Shown one piece after another: positions 7,123 to 15,575 of a stretch of DNA of 32,021 bases (position 1 is its first letter; every line of letters starts with the position of its first letter). A model generated the notes under the pieces. It made no database searches and was not told the origin of the DNA. It saw only the letters and a program-made list of their open reading frames with translations. This stretch comes from an uncultured Acidobacteriia bacterium (GTDB lineage: Bacteria > Acidobacteriota > Terriglobia > Bryobacterales > Bryobacteraceae), in NCBI GenBank assembly GCA_903923395.1, contig CAIXXM010000043.1:1-32021 (forward strand), read 5' to 3'. The translations under genes were made by a program, and so were the position numbers.

Positions 7123-8517
7123 CTATTTTCGTAATTCTGCAAGCTCCCGCTGTAGGTGGTCTATGTACTGCTGGCCCCGTTCATGGATCGCTTGATTCGT
7201 CTCACATAACTGCTGGAACATCACCCCGAGTTCGCGCGCGGAGCGTTCCGCCTCAGCGATCTTCCGGCGCACTGCACCGACCGGCGATGGCTCGCCACCA
7301 ATCTGCACCAGTGGCGCAAGTTTGGCGGCACGGGCCAACAAGCCTTTCATTTCTTCCCGCAGCGGCGCAATTCCGCCGGCCGGCTCTGGCATCTTCTTCC
7401 CATCGCGCCATCCGCACCACAGAGGGTTACAGCCCGATTCCGTATATCTGCCGGAGATCATCCGGCTCCGCTTCGCCATCGCGTTCGGGCTGTTCCAGAT
7501 GGCAGCCAGAGGCATGTCATAGAGATTGCCCACCGGTTCCGCCAGAAAGCAAAGATGCACATCCCCGTTTTCGGCAACAAACATGGTCGTCCAGGGGTTC
7601 GGGCAAAGATGCTCCGGCGGACTGTCCACCGAAACCAGATCTTCACTGTTGGGATAAAGTCCTTCGCCCGCTTCGTGGAGAAAGGAATGATCCAGGCCGC
7701 AAGTTTCGAACAGGGAGGTGAACCCGCTCGTCCGGATCTGCCGGAAAGCCCGCCGGGCGGAGGGCATCACACCAACCAGCAGCGCATGCAGTTCCCGGAT
7801 TTCCGCCTCGGACGCAATTGCCTCATCCTGCACCAGTGAGGGTTCACGCGACGTGTTGTGATGGTTCGCCTCCATCGTCTGAAATGCGACTTCCGGCACG
7901 CCCGCCTCATGCATCAGTTCCAGATAGCGGGGAATCTCCCGGAAGTTCGAGCGCATCACCACATAGAACGAAGTCAGGTGCGGATATTCACTTCCCAGCT
8001 TTTCTTTCCAGCGCTGGACACGCCCGATATTGGCCAGTACCTGTGGTAAGTCCGCCCCCTGGCGCAGACGCGCATAAGTTGCCGGAGTGCCGCCATCGAT
8101 CGATACGGTTAAGTTCCGGAAGGGCAGCCGGACAATTCTTTCGGCCCAGGCTTCATCCAGTAACGTCGCATTCGTGGTGACCTCAAGGATCGGACGGCTC
8201 GCGGCCAGCGCCACATCGTCCAATAAGTCCTGAAAGCCGGAGTAAGCCAGCGCTTCCCCGCCCTGCACCCCCAGATTCGCCAGGTAAGGATAGAACGCGG
8301 AAAACTCACGGCGCAGTTCCCGGGCAAGCTCCGGCGGCTTCAGCAAATTGTCATTATTCTTCGATTGGTAACAATGCGGGCAGTAGATATTACAGGCATT
8401 GCCCAGCACAAGGCCGAGAAATCTCGGTTGCGAGCGGAGGAACAGGTGTCCAGCCTGGTATTCGAGCCGACTGAGTTTCAGGTTGTCCTGATAAACCAAA
8501 TCCAGTTGTTGATCCAA
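7123..8517 (-). CDS. Radical SAM/SPASM domain enzyme with C-terminal coiled coil
   Basis: The protein has 464 aa. The radical SAM cluster motif is CNIYCPHC (Cys42, Cys46, Cys49), followed by a GGEAL SAM-binding motif (86-90). Residues about 300-370 form a SPASM-type auxiliary cluster region (Cys305, Cys323, Cys363, Cys368). The last 60 residues are heptad-like and charged (IAEAERSARELGVMFQQLC, IDHLQRELAELRK), suggesting a coiled coil. SPASM enzymes modify peptides, sugars or proteins; the substrate here is unknown. The start is TTG at 8517, supported by AGGGTG at 8525-8530 (7-nt spacing) and an in-frame stop just upstream. The gene is divergent from a large membrane protein gene, so both may serve cell-surface modification, but that is inference. 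Confidence 0.88.
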   Translation of the reverse strand: MDQQLDLVYQDNLKLSRLEYQAGHLFLRSQPRFLGLVLGNACNIYCPHCYQSKNNDNLLKPPELARELRREFSAFYPYLANLGVQGGEALAYSGFQDLLDDVALAASRPILEVTTNATLLDEAWAERIVRLPFRNLTVSIDGGTPATYARLRQGADLPQVLANIGRVQRWKEKLGSEYPHLTSFYVVMRSNFREIPRYLELMHEAGVPEVAFQTMEANHHNTSREPSLVQDEAIASEAEIRELHALLVGVMPSARRAFRQIRTSGFTSLFETCGLDHSFLHEAGEGLYPNSEDLVSVDSPPEHLCPNPWTTMFVAENGDVHLCFLAEPVGNLYDMPLAAIWNSPNAMAKRSRMISGRYTESGCNPLWCGWRDGKKMPEPAGGIAPLREEMKGLLARAAKLAPLVQIGGEPSPVGAVRRKIAEAERSARELGVMFQQLCETNQAIHERGQQYIDHLQRELAELRK

Positions 8518-8596
8518 TTGCGTTCACCCTTTGCCACAGGATAAACCGAAAATCGCCTGCGCGCCGGAAATAGCGATCAGAGACAATAACAAGTTC

Positions 8597-10501
8597 ATGT
8601 CCCCCACCGCACCCACCGGGAAGTATCACCGGCTGCTGACCGTCCTCTACTGGACCACGCCCACCCTCTTCATGCTTTGGGTCTTCTGGTATGGCCTCAA
8701 GGCCTGGTTCATGGCCGATGATTTCGCGTGGCTGTCGCTGGTGCAGCACGTGGGCACCCGTGAGGACTTCTGGAAGGCCATGTTCGAACCCATGGCGCAA
8801 GGCACCGTGCGCCCGTGGAGCGAGCGCGGCTTCTTCATGCTCTTCCGCACCATCGCCGATATCGATGCACTGCCCTACCGCATCTGCGTGTTCGCGACCA
8901 TGGCGCTGAACCTGGTCCTGATCAGTTCGCTCACCTACCGCATATCGAAATCCCGGGCAGCGGCGTTCCTCGCCCCCCTGCTCTGGACGGTCAATGAATG
9001 CCTGATCACGGTCATGACCTGGACCTCAGCCTACAACCAGGCGCAGTGCTCGGCGTTCCTGCTCGGGGCCACGCTGCTGCTGGTGCGCTTCGCGGAAACC
9101 GGCCGCTGGATCTATTACGCGCTCTGCCTCTTCGTCTTTGCCCTTGGCTTCGGCTCCCTGGAAATCAACATCGTGTTTCCCGGCATTGCCCTGGGCTACG
9201 CGCTCTTCGCGGCACCTGCGGCGAAGCGCTTCCGGCTGGCCCTGCTGACCCTTCCCTTGTGGGGTCTATCCGGTGCGTACTACGTCTGGCACAAATCCGT
9301 TGCGCCCATGCTGAAGGACGGCCCTTACGCAGTACATGTGGACGGACGGATCTTTGGCACTCTGGGCACCTATCTGCGCTGGGCGGCCTATCCGTTCACC
9401 TGGGATTACCGCCACGTTCCGCGCTGGAAGGGCGACATCGTCTGCCTGGTTCTCGGTTGCTGGCTGTTGCTCTATCTGGTGCGCGCGCTGCGCCGCCAGC
9501 AGTTGTTTGCCCTCTTCGGCGTGGTTTGGTTCCTCGCCACCATTGCTCCTGTTCTAACCCTGCCGGACCACATCAGTGACTATTACGCCACAATGCCGGT
9601 CATTGGCTCAGCCATATTGCTGGCCATGGCAGCGGCCGATGGCTGGCAGTCTTCAAAATATTTGAGAATTCTCGCCGTGGGAGCCACTTTGGCCTATGTA
9701 GTGGTTATGTTGCCAGTCACGCGAACGGGCTCGAAATGGTGGTTTGAAAGAACCCACCGTGTGAAAACGCTCGTCCTCGGCGTCATGCAGGCCATGGAGA
9801 ACCATCCAGGCAAGGCCGTGCTGCTCGACGGTATCGATTCAGAGTTATACAACGACTCCATCGGACACTCCGCGTTCTACATCCTGGGCAAACAGGATGT
9901 TTATCTGGTGCCGCAACTGCGCTACGAAATCAAGTCGGAAAACAACATGGCGGATCTCGACGACACAGTACTGGCACCAGGTCCCACGGTTCGGGCCATC
10001 GAGAACGATCAAGCTGTGGTATATTCTGTTTCTGGCGACCGGCTCCGCAACATTACGCGGATGTATGGCGCAGCCGCAAGGCTGACGCTCAGCCGGGAAG
10101 AGCCCAGACTGGTGAATGTGGGCAACAGCCTGCATAAATACCTGCTCGGGCCGGGCTGGTATGCGATTGAAACCAACTTCCGCTGGATGACCGATCAGGC
10201 ATCCGTGCGGATTGGAGGAGCCCGTACCGCCAAGGACCAACTTTTTTTGCAAGGATCAGCGCCCGTAAAGAATCTTGGGGGCGTTCCCGTGCATCTTTCG
10301 GTATCAGTTGATGGAATTCCAGTCGGCACGACGGAGGTCGCCGAGCCAGATGGAGTATTCCAACGCTGGTTTCCCATGCCACAGCAAGTGGTGGGCAAGA
10401 CTGCGGTAACTTTGTCGATCCAAACCGACCACGTTCTTCGTATAGAGAAGGAAAGGGTCCTTGGCTTGGCCTTCGGCAAGATCGCAATCCGTGAGCCCTA
10501 G
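8597..10501 (+). CDS. Polytopic membrane protein, probable GT-C-type glycosyltransferase
   Basis: From the ATG at 8597 the protein has 634 aa; a TTG at 8531 would add 22 residues. The first two thirds are strongly hydrophobic, with roughly ten membrane helices. An Asp-Asp pair (FMADDFAWL, about residues 35-45) sits in the first extracytoplasmic loop, where GT-C glycosyltransferases hold their acidic catalytic residue. Residues from about 470 onward are soluble and beta-rich, and are expected to be periplasmic. The overall plan resembles uncharacterised PMT/ArnT-like or oligosaccharide-transfer proteins, but no family can be named with certainty. It is divergent from the radical SAM gene, with 79 bp between the starts. 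Confidence 0.75.
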   Translation: MSPTAPTGKYHRLLTVLYWTTPTLFMLWVFWYGLKAWFMADDFAWLSLVQHVGTREDFWKAMFEPMAQGTVRPWSERGFFMLFRTIADIDALPYRICVFATMALNLVLISSLTYRISKSRAAAFLAPLLWTVNECLITVMTWTSAYNQAQCSAFLLGATLLLVRFAETGRWIYYALCLFVFALGFGSLEINIVFPGIALGYALFAAPAAKRFRLALLTLPLWGLSGAYYVWHKSVAPMLKDGPYAVHVDGRIFGTLGTYLRWAAYPFTWDYRHVPRWKGDIVCLVLGCWLLLYLVRALRRQQLFALFGVVWFLATIAPVLTLPDHISDYYATMPVIGSAILLAMAAADGWQSSKYLRILAVGATLAYVVVMLPVTRTGSKWWFERTHRVKTLVLGVMQAMENHPGKAVLLDGIDSELYNDSIGHSAFYILGKQDVYLVPQLRYEIKSENNMADLDDTVLAPGPTVRAIENDQAVVYSVSGDRLRNITRMYGAAARLTLSREEPRLVNVGNSLHKYLLGPGWYAIETNFRWMTDQASVRIGGARTAKDQLFLQGSAPVKNLGGVPVHLSVSVDGIPVGTTEVAEPDGVFQRWFPMPQQVVGKTAVTLSIQTDHVLRIEKERVLGLAFGKIAIREP

Positions 10502-10798
10502 CGCGTTCTGTGGAATTAAGGTTCTGCTTTCATCGAATCTTAATGACCGCAACCATGGACATGGATTCCGTGTTCGTGTAGTCTGACTTAGACTTAGGCT
10601 GCGTGAAGCCGTTTGGCAACGCAATTGCTACCGTTCGGGAGCAGCAACGGGTGTTTGGAAATAATTTCTCTCCCCTGAGATAAAAGTTAAGCTTCCGACA
10701 CTCATATTTTTTGAAACTTTGTGGGTAGATTTTCGTCTCATCCTGACAGAAGAACGAAACAAAACCACGCAGAAGGTTAGAAACAGAGGAACTTAGAA
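10502..10798. other. Intergenic region upstream of the DksA/TraR-type gene
   Basis: These 297 bp show no coding pattern. ATTAAG (10515-10520) and CTTAAT (10539-10544) form a weak inverted repeat after the upstream gene, without a T-run. The right part is AT-rich and should hold the promoter and a leader of about 100 nt for the gene starting at 10799. No tRNA or recognisable riboswitch was seen. Confidence 0.5.
10655..10684 (+). promoter_or_regulatory. Weak candidate promoter for the DksA/TraR-type gene
   Basis: TTGGAA (10655-10660) and GATAAA (10679-10684) lie 18 bp apart with 4 of 6 matches each. This would give a leader of just over 100 nt. Other AT-rich hexamers closer to the gene lack proper spacing. 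Confidence 0.25.
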
Positions 10799-11179
10799 AT
10801 GACCAAGGCTGAACTGGATAAATTCCGCGCGATTCTGGAAGCGAAGCAGGCTGAACTGTCTGGCGCTCTCCGCAACCGTGATGAAATCGTGATCGAAAAG
10901 GCGCCGGACGCCCTCGATGAAGTACAACTGGCGGGGGAACGTGAACTCGCTATCCGCAATCTGGACCGTGACTCCAGCATGCTGCGCCAAATCCGCCGCG
11001 CGTTGGCCCGTCTCAACGATGGCAGCTATGGCACTTGCCTCCACTGCGAAGAAGACATCTCGCAGAAGCGTATGAACGCTGTGCCGTGGGCTGCGTATTG
11101 CATTAAGTGCCAGGAACAGGTCGACCGCCACGAAATCGAGGTCGAAGATACCGCCGACCTCTTCGCGAACGTCGCCTAA
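10799..11179 (+). CDS. DksA/TraR family C4 zinc-finger RNA polymerase-binding protein
   Basis: The protein has 126 aa. A C4 zinc finger is formed by Cys80, Cys83, Cys101 and Cys104 (CLHC and CIKC). Before it lies a long helical hairpin whose tip reads PDALDEV (36-42). This resembles the DxxDxA tip through which DksA reaches into the RNA polymerase secondary channel, with Val in place of Ala. It is shorter than E. coli DksA (151 aa), as is common for relatives outside Proteobacteria. It probably adjusts transcription in response to nutrient state with ppGpp; that role is taken from the family. The start is supported by AGAGGA at 10785-10790. It forms its own unit, ended by a strong terminator at 11206. 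Confidence 0.92.
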   Translation: MTKAELDKFRAILEAKQAELSGALRNRDEIVIEKAPDALDEVQLAGERELAIRNLDRDSSMLRQIRRALARLNDGSYGTCLHCEEDISQKRMNAVPWAAYCIKCQEQVDRHEIEVEDTADLFANVA

Positions 11180-11205
11180 CCAGCGCTTTCAAAACAACAG
11201 AGAGA

Positions 11206-11237
11206 GGGCGGACCGTGGAGGAACGGTCCGCCCTTTT
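11206..11237 (+). terminator. Rho-independent terminator
   Basis: A perfect 11-bp stem (GGGCGGACCGT 11206-11216, ACGGTCCGCCC 11223-11233) with loop GGAGGA is followed by TTTT. It lies 26 bp after the stop of the DksA/TraR-type gene. On the minus strand no T-run follows, so it serves the plus-strand gene. Confidence 0.93.
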
Positions 11238-11243
11238 CTGTTT

Positions 11244-11876
11244 CTACCCGTTGATCACGCCGATAAAAGAATACATTCGCCCGGCCTTTTCCCCCTCACG
11301 GCGGAAAGACCAGAAGCGTTGTTCTTCACATCGGGTGCAGAGTCCTGCCACCCAGATATCCCTCACTCCCGCATTTTCGAGTTGTATCCGGTTCACCAGC
11401 GGTAGATCTATCTTCCCCGGCACTATCAAGCTGTTCCATTTTGGGACCCATGTCCCAAAACGGTGTGCCACTTCGGGACTTACCTCATAACAACAAGCAC
11501 CAATGGATGGACCGACCGCCACGGACAGGTCTTCCGGAAGGCTTCCGAACTGTTCTTGCAACCGGGTCACGGCTAACCCGGAAATATTTTCCGCACTGCC
11601 ACGCCAGCCGGCATGCACCGCCGCGACGACACGCTTCTTTCGGTCCGCAATCAGAATCGGCACGCAGTCCGCCGTCTTCACCGCGATCGTTACACCGGGC
11701 GCGGCGGAAACCAACGCGTCGCCTTCGCCACAAATACTGCCACTGCGTCCTGCTGCGTCCAATATCAGCGGCGAATGGATCTGTTTCACCGTTGTGAGAT
11801 CTCCGGGGTAAATGGAATCACGTTCGCCAAAGCCGTGGATCAGCCAGTCAAAGTCCAGATTGGGTGCCTGTGTCAT
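11244..11876 (-). CDS. pgeF: Laccase-domain protein, PgeF/YfiH family (peptidoglycan-editing/purine nucleoside phosphorylase-like)
   Basis: From the ATG at 11876 the protein has 210 aa. The reading frame is open further upstream, but that extension is Arg-rich, low in complexity and overlaps the divergent gene. The family metal ligands are present: His in VKQIHSP, Cys in KTADCVPI and His in VHAGWRG, followed by GPSIGACCYEV and LCTRCEEQRFWSFRREG near the end. Members are reported to act as purine nucleoside phosphorylases/adenosine deaminases or to remove wrongly inserted serine from peptidoglycan precursors. It is short for the family (about 240-280 aa) because the usual N-terminal block is condensed. 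Its start is only 17 bp from the divergent glycosyltransferase start, so both promoters must overlap the opposite coding regions. Confidence 0.88.
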   Translation of the reverse strand: MTQAPNLDFDWLIHGFGERDSIYPGDLTTVKQIHSPLILDAAGRSGSICGEGDALVSAAPGVTIAVKTADCVPILIADRKKRVVAAVHAGWRGSAENISGLAVTRLQEQFGSLPEDLSVAVGPSIGACCYEVSPEVAHRFGTWVPKWNSLIVPGKIDLPLVNRIQLENAGVRDIWVAGLCTRCEEQRFWSFRREGEKAGRMYSFIGVING

Positions 11877-11893
11877 ACACTGCCAATTGCACC

Positions 11894-13435
11894 ATGGCCA
11901 AGGCTCGAAACTTTCTGGCACCCTTCGCGGCTGCATTAGTTTTTCTGCTTTGCTCGCTTTTGGTGTTGCCTTATCCCGGAATCCAGAACGACGAGGCCTT
12001 CTTCGCCGGGCCGCTTTACTCCGCCCAGGCCAGTTACTTTCATGCGGACATCGCCGGCAAGCAAATCCCGCTGATGGTGATGAGTTATTCCGGTGCATTG
12101 AAAACCTGGCTCTACGCGCCGCTCTGGAACTGGCTCTGCGACCCCTCGGTGTGGTCGCTGCGACTCCCCCCAGTCATCTGCGGACTCCTCACGCTCCTGC
12201 TCACCTGGAGCCTCGTGCGGAGCCTGGCAGGCAACCGCGCAGCCGTCATCACTGCGATCCTCCTTGGCACCGATACCTGCTTCCAACTCACCAACACGTT
12301 TGACTGGGGCCCTGTCGCGCTGCAACATGTCCTGCTCATGGGGGGCCTGGCCGGCATCGTCCACTGGCTGCAACACCCCCGGCGCTTCTGGCCCCTGGCG
12401 ATCGCCGCCTTTTGCTGGGGTCTCGGCCTTTGGGACAAAGCCGTCCTGATCTGGCCGCTCACCGGACTCTTCCTCGCCACCCTGGCCGTTTACCCGAGGC
12501 AACTACTCCACCATCTGCGGAACCGCCGCACCGCATTGAGCGTGCTCTTTCTCCTCCTCGGCGCGGCGCCCTTGCTGTGGTTCAATTTGGACCGCGCTGC
12601 GGCAACGGTCACAGCCAACACACATTTTTCTTTGGAGCACGCGGCACAAAAAGCGCGGGTCCTGGTCACAACCGCCGATGGTGCGGCACTTTTCGATTAC
12701 ATCGTCCGCGGAGATTACACGAAGGAAGTCCGGGAACCCAGCGGCTTCCTGGAGCACGCCGCCGTATCCATCTCGGAGACCCTCCATCACCCACGCCACA
12801 ACGCCTCGTTTTTCGCGCTCTTGTTGGCTTCGATTGCAGCAATTCGCTATCGACTGGCGCGCTTCTTCCTGCTGGCGGGAATCTTCACGTGGCTCCAAAT
12901 GTTCATCACGCAGGATGCCGGGCGTGGCGCGCACCATGTGATCCTGCTCTGGCCCTTCCCGGCCATCGTCATGGGACTGGTCTTCGCCCGCGTACGGCTG
13001 CCCGGCATGCCCGTCGTGGTCATGCTGCTGGCCTGCGGCAATTTGTCCACGTATAGCGAATACCTGGCGGAATTTATCCGCTACGGCGCGACGGTTACCT
13101 GGACCGATGCCGTTTACCCGCTCGCCAAAGCTGTCGCAACCAAGGACACAGAAGAAGTCGAAGTCGTCGACTGGGGCGTGCTCACCACACTGCAAGTCCT
13201 GCTCGATGGCTCGATTCCGGTGAACGTCGTGGAGCCCGACACCCTTCCGAAACAACTAAGCTCTCCGAAGCACCTGTTCGTGCAACACACAACGGGCAAT
13301 GAAATCATCCCCGGCGTCAATGCCAAACTACGCGAAAACGCGGCAAACCTGGGCTACCAAGCCAGCGTGGTAAGGACTGTCCGCGACCGCAATGGCCGGG
13401 AGATTTTCGAACTCATACGCTTTGAAAAAAGATAG
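11894..13435 (+). CDS. PMT/GT39-like integral membrane glycosyltransferase
   Basis: From the ATG at 11894 the protein has 513 aa; a GTG at 11864 is possible but would overlap the divergent gene. It begins with a membrane helix (residues about 7-25), followed by PGIQNDEAFFAGPLY. The Asp-Glu pair in the first external loop is the expected catalytic/metal site of PMT-family (GT39/ArnT-like) enzymes. About ten further hydrophobic segments follow, then a soluble tail of roughly 90 residues. It probably transfers a sugar from a polyprenyl-phosphate donor on the outer face of the inner membrane; donor and acceptor cannot be read from the sequence. ureF starts 42 bp downstream, so read-through into the urease genes is possible. 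Confidence 0.82.
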   Translation: MAKARNFLAPFAAALVFLLCSLLVLPYPGIQNDEAFFAGPLYSAQASYFHADIAGKQIPLMVMSYSGALKTWLYAPLWNWLCDPSVWSLRLPPVICGLLTLLLTWSLVRSLAGNRAAVITAILLGTDTCFQLTNTFDWGPVALQHVLLMGGLAGIVHWLQHPRRFWPLAIAAFCWGLGLWDKAVLIWPLTGLFLATLAVYPRQLLHHLRNRRTALSVLFLLLGAAPLLWFNLDRAAATVTANTHFSLEHAAQKARVLVTTADGAALFDYIVRGDYTKEVREPSGFLEHAAVSISETLHHPRHNASFFALLLASIAAIRYRLARFFLLAGIFTWLQMFITQDAGRGAHHVILLWPFPAIVMGLVFARVRLPGMPVVVMLLACGNLSTYSEYLAEFIRYGATVTWTDAVYPLAKAVATKDTEEVEVVDWGVLTTLQVLLDGSIPVNVVEPDTLPKQLSSPKHLFVQHTTGNEIIPGVNAKLRENAANLGYQASVVRTVRDRNGREIFELIRFEKR

Positions 13436-13477
13436 CCGGCCGGCACGCGGTCATGTCATAGAATGAGGCTTGTCTGC

Positions 13478-14092
13478 ATGATTCTTGAACTGCTTCATCT
13501 TGCGGATTCCGCCTTGCCCGTGGGTGCAGCTGCGCATTCCTTTGGATTGGAAACCCTGGTGGAGGACGAAATCCTCTCGCCCTCAAATCTGGCCCCGTTT
13601 CTGCAGGATTATCTCGGCGAGGCCGCTCCTCTGGAAGCCGGTTTTGTACGCCGTGCCTGGCAAGGGGCAGACCCGGTTCTCCTCACCAGAGAGTTCCAGG
13701 CCAGAAGGATCGCCCGCGAATCGAGGGACGCAGGAACCAAGATGGGCCGCCGTCTCGCACGGCTGGTGAACTCCTTGTTGTCCGCGGACGCTATCCGCGA
13801 TGGACTTACTTATCCCGTAGTATTCGGTCTTGCCGCGAGGAGGATGGGAATTTTCGAAGAAGAAACAATCTTGGCCTATCTCAACCAGGGACTTACCGGC
13901 TTAATATCGGCCTGCCAACGACTTATGCCGCTGGGGCAGGTGGAAGCCAGTTGCCTGCTCTGGGACCTGCGTCCCGCACTGCGCCATGCGGCAGAACGCT
14001 CCATCACACCGGAAGTGTCCTGCTTCACTCCCTTGTTGGAACTGGCCTCGGCGCGCCACACCACTCTCGAAACGCGGCTGTTCATCAGTTGA
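13478..14092 (+). CDS. ureF: Urease accessory protein UreF
   Basis: The protein has 204 aa from the ATG at 13478, chosen over the ATG at 13463 because GAGG at 13465-13468 is correctly spaced for it. The UreF signature is clear: LADSALPVGAAAHSFGLETLV near the start, FVRRAW, and a C-terminal region of helices (LISACQRLMPLGQ). UreF forms a complex with UreD and UreG on apo-urease and gates GTP-dependent nickel delivery and lysine carbamylation. It is the first gene of ureFDABCG, an unusual order, since the structural genes often come first. Its stop codon overlaps the ureD start. Confidence 0.93.
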   Translation: MILELLHLADSALPVGAAAHSFGLETLVEDEILSPSNLAPFLQDYLGEAAPLEAGFVRRAWQGADPVLLTREFQARRIARESRDAGTKMGRRLARLVNSLLSADAIRDGLTYPVVFGLAARRMGIFEEETILAYLNQGLTGLISACQRLMPLGQVEASCLLWDLRPALRHAAERSITPEVSCFTPLLELASARHTTLETRLFIS

Positions 14093-14928
14093 CTTCCCAA
14101 TTATCTCTGCGGTTCCAGTCACAGGCCCCCGGCACGGTTATGCGTGTCGATGCCCAGCAGCCGCCATGGCGGGTTATACGGGCATTCCCACGCGAAGACC
14201 GCGGTGTGCTTGTCCACTTACACAATGTTTCTGGCGGCGTGCTCGCTGGCGATGACCTCCGGCTCAACCTCGAACTTGGTGCAGGAACCTCGGCGCTGGT
14301 AACTTCCACCGGAGCGACCCGTTTATACCGCCACCGTGACGGCGCGCAGGAATCCAGGCAGGAGATCGATATACAACTCGCCAGCGGCGCTCTGCTCGAG
14401 TTTCTCCCTGACCCGCTCATTCCCTTCGCCAACTCCCGGCATACACAACACACCAGCGTTTCGCTTGCTGATGACGCTGCGTTTTTCTGGTGGGAGACGC
14501 TGGCACCGGGCCGCCAGGCGATGGGCGAAGTCTTCGCTTATGAGCGACTGGAAATCCGCAACAAGTTATCCACGCCCGCGGGACCTGTGCTGCTCGAAAA
14601 CTATATCCTGGAACCGCGGTTGCGCCCGCTGACCTCCCACGCGCGACTGGGCCACTATACACACATGGCTAACTTTTACGCCTGCAAAACAGGGCTTCCA
14701 CAGAGCCGCTGGCTGGAGTTGGAAGCCAGCCTGAATGAGTTATGCCGAACCAGGACAAGGGCAGGAGATACGATATGGGGAGCGGCGGCGCTCGCTGCGG
14801 ATGGCGTGGCAGTGCGCGGCCTCAGCACCTCATCCCTTGTACTGCCTGAAACACTTACCGCCTGCTGGAAACTCTCCCGCCGGCTGCTTACAGGCAAAGA
14901 AGCAATTCCGCCGAGAAAGGTGAACTAA
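14089..14928 (+). CDS. ureD: Urease accessory protein UreD (UreH)
   Basis: From a TTG at 14089 that overlaps the ureF stop (TTGA), the protein has 279 aa. The frame is open further upstream, but only inside ureF. The next ATG (14140) would remove the first family strand, [16 protein letters not shown]. Recognisable blocks are [48 protein letters not shown] and [16 protein letters not shown]. UreD is the scaffold that binds apo-urease and channels nickel from UreG. No Shine-Dalgarno precedes the TTG, so translation probably depends on coupling to ureF, which would keep the two partners in proportion. ureA begins 5 bp after its stop. Confidence 0.9.
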   Translation: MTSQLSLRFQSQAPGTVMRVDAQQPPWRVIRAFPREDRGVLVHLHNVSGGVLAGDDLRLNLELGAGTSALVTSTGATRLYRHRDGAQESRQEIDIQLASGALLEFLPDPLIPFANSRHTQHTSVSLADDAAFFWWETLAPGRQAMGEVFAYERLEIRNKLSTPAGPVLLENYILEPRLRPLTSHARLGHYTHMANFYACKTGLPQSRWLELEASLNELCRTRTRAGDTIWGAAALAADGVAVRGLSTSSLVLPETLTACWKLSRRLLTGKEAIPPRKVN

Positions 14929-14933
14929 CACTT

Positions 14934-15236
14934 ATGCACTGGACCCCACGGGAGCAGGAACGTCTGCTGGTCTTCGTCGCAGCCGACGTGGCCCGCAGAC
15001 GCAAACAAAGAGGCCTGCTGCTCAACTACCCCGAAGCAATCGCGATCATCACCGCGGAGATCCTCGAATGGGCGCGCGATGGTAAAACAGTCGCCGAAAT
15101 CATGACCCTCGGTGCCACCGTTCTCACAAAGGCGGACGTTATGCCAGGCATCGCGGAGATGATCCATGAAGTCCAGGTGGAAGCAACCTTTCCGGACGGC
15201 ACCAAACTGGTAACTGTCCATGACCCGATCCAATAG
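14934..15236 (+). CDS. ureA: Urease subunit gamma
   Basis: The protein has 100 aa, the usual length for a separate gamma subunit. It matches the family throughout: [51 protein letters not shown] and [25 protein letters not shown]-type ending in HDPI. It has no catalytic residues of its own and completes the (alpha-beta-gamma)3 enzyme in the cytoplasm. AGGTGA at 14918-14923 serves the ATG at 14934. It is followed after 12 bp by ureB. Confidence 0.97.
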   Translation: MHWTPREQERLLVFVAADVARRRKQRGLLLNYPEAIAIITAEILEWARDGKTVAEIMTLGATVLTKADVMPGIAEMIHEVQVEATFPDGTKLVTVHDPIQ

Positions 15237-15248
15237 GAGGAAAAGCAT

Positions 15249-15575
15249 ATGAACGCCACCAATGCCGGAACCGGCTTCACACCAGGCGAGTACTTCCTGG
15301 AGGATGCACCAGTGCAGGCCAACACTGGCCGCAAGACAGTAACTCTGCATGTCCGCCAGACCGGAGACAGACCCGTTCAGGTCGGCAGCCACTACCATTT
15401 CTTCGAAGTAAATAACGCCTTGCAGTTTGACCGCGCCGCAGCCAGGGGCATGCATCTCAATATCCCCGCCGGAACCAGCGTCCGCTTTGAACCGGGCGAA
15501 GAAAAGATGGTCGACCTCGTGGAGTTCGCAGGCTTGCAACTGCTGCTCGGACACCAGGGAAAGGGGAACCAATGA
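15249..15575 (+). CDS. ureB: Urease subunit beta
   Basis: The protein has 108 aa. A perfect AGGAGG (15235-15240) lies 8 nt before the ATG and is the strongest ribosome-binding site in the cluster. Family features include [17 protein letters not shown] near the start, [11 protein letters not shown] and [15 protein letters not shown]. It is a structural subunit that packs beside the alpha subunit and contributes to the active-site surroundings. Its stop overlaps the ureC start (ATGA), which implies translational coupling. The gamma and beta chains are separate, as in most bacterial ureases and unlike the fused Helicobacter UreA. Confidence 0.97.
   Translation: MNATNAGTGFTPGEYFLEDAPVQANTGRKTVTLHVRQTGDRPVQVGSHYHFFEVNNALQFDRAAARGMHLNIPAGTSVRFEPGEEKMVDLVEFAGLQLLLGHQGKGNQ

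Noticed and set aside
12503-13255. 250-codon open frame antisense to the PMT-like glycosyltransferase
   Set aside because: The product is charged and repetitive with no domain, while the sense strand encodes a coherent membrane protein.
13435-13444. 10-bp palindrome GCCGGCCGGC after the PMT-like gene
   Set aside because: It is short, has no loop or T-run, and such GC palindromes are common by chance at this base composition.
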